6,008 bases of DNA from Rickettsia sp. GTDB taxonomy: Bacteria; Pseudomonadota; Alphaproteobacteria; Rickettsiales; Rickettsiaceae. The notes under the pieces were generated by a model that had not been told where the DNA came from, ran no database searches, and saw nothing but the letters and a program-made list of their open reading frames with translations. The stretch spans positions 1 to 6,008 of the forward strand of contig JAIRUG010000020.1 of NCBI GenBank assembly GCA_031254535.1. Reading direction: 5' to 3'. Both the position numbers and the translations under genes were made by a program. Below are positions 5,723 to 6,008 of the stretch, piece after piece (the first letter of the stretch is position 1; every line of letters starts with the position of its first letter).

Positions 5723-6008
5723 ATGACTCCAGACAAACCAAAACATGACAAAATCTTTCACAAATCTATGGAGAATCCAATAGTTGCCAAAGAGTTTCTG
5801 GCAACTCACTTACCTAAAGATGTATTGACTTTAATTGATAGCACAACTCTAAAATTAGAGAAAGATAGTTTTATTGAGCCAGACCTTTCGAAAGTATCTC
5901 GGACGTATTATTTTCTGTTAAGTTTAATGACACTGATGGCTATATTTTTTTGTTATTGGAACATCAAAGTACTGTTGATCAGCTAATGGCATTCAGGCTA
6001 TTTAAGTA
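5723..6008 (+). pseudogene. Rpn family nuclease/putative transposase, frameshifted and cut by the window end
   Basis: From ATG 5723 the first 57 residues match the N-terminus of the Rpn/transposase_31 (PD-(D/E)XK) family: HDKIFHKSMENPIVAKEFL, then LPKDVLTLIDSTTLKLEKDS and EPDLSK. From the AAA at 5891-5893 that frame becomes meaningless hydrophobic sequence, stopping at 5984-5986. The frame one base back, from AGT at 5893, continues the family: SISDVLFSVKFNDTDGY, then LLLEHQSTVDQLMAFRLFK, and stays open to the window end. Losing one A from an original AAAA explains this exactly. The likely catalytic D and E-x-Q (about residues 61 and 80-82 of the repaired protein) lie after the break, so the unshifted product is a non-catalytic stub of 87 residues. 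Rpn proteins promote recombination and are DNA endonucleases in E. coli. It starts 12 bases after nuoC with no Shine-Dalgarno sequence. A sequencing error in the A-run is the main alternative to a true pseudogene. Confidence 0.85.

Noticed and set aside
5888..5896. Programmed -1 ribosomal frameshift in the Rpn gene
   Set aside because: The shift direction fits, but there is no slippery heptamer in the proper frame and no clear stimulatory hairpin; a lost A in a short A-run is simpler.

Overview
The window looks like a chromosomal segment of an obligate intracellular alphaproteobacterium, most probably Rickettsia or a close relative. The basis is the strongly AT-rich composition, the protein content (an O-antigen ligase-type membrane protein, a DUF2155 protein and complex I subunits NuoA, NuoB and NuoC) and two intergenic clusters of nested palindromes with 'cattgcgag...gcaatcca' arms, plus an Rpn/transposase_31-type remnant. 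Genus assignment is from memory of these families, not from a search.

Layout. Positions 1-405 carry no intact gene: an AT-rich lead-in with a weak hairpin, a 41-codon coding-like remnant on the minus strand (96-218), and a 168-bp MITE-like palindromic element (224-391) with imperfect 18-bp terminal inverted repeats. On the minus strand at 406-1770 is a membrane-anchored LysM-like/M23 zinc peptidase for peptidoglycan remodelling. The divergent intergenic region 1771-2315 is occupied largely by a second copy of the element (1896-2158), which contains two tandem palindromic units instead of one. On the plus strand follow a secreted DUF2155 protein (2316-2831) and, 12 bases later, a polytopic O-antigen ligase/polymerase-type protein (2844-4127). 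Then come nuoA (4194-4568), nuoB (4573-5094) and nuoC (5096-5710), tightly packed in the order usual for the start of a complex I operon. Directly after nuoC, where nuoD would normally be expected, lies the start of an Rpn-family nuclease/transposase gene (5723 to the window end) broken by an apparent one-base frameshift.

How the genes relate. The left half is about the envelope: peptidoglycan hydrolysis, an uncharacterised exported protein and ligation or polymerisation of surface polysaccharide. The right half is respiration: NuoB carries the N2 iron-sulphur ligands, NuoC belongs to the same peripheral arm, and NuoA is a membrane-arm subunit at the junction. The plus-strand genes are close enough for read-through from DUF2155 into nuo, although a weak promoter may lie in the 66-base gap before nuoA.

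No complete new system is visible. The points worth a second look are the nested-palindrome elements, which keep their architecture while their side hairpins differ in sequence; the coding-like remnant abutting one element; and the frameshifted Rpn gene wedged behind nuoC.
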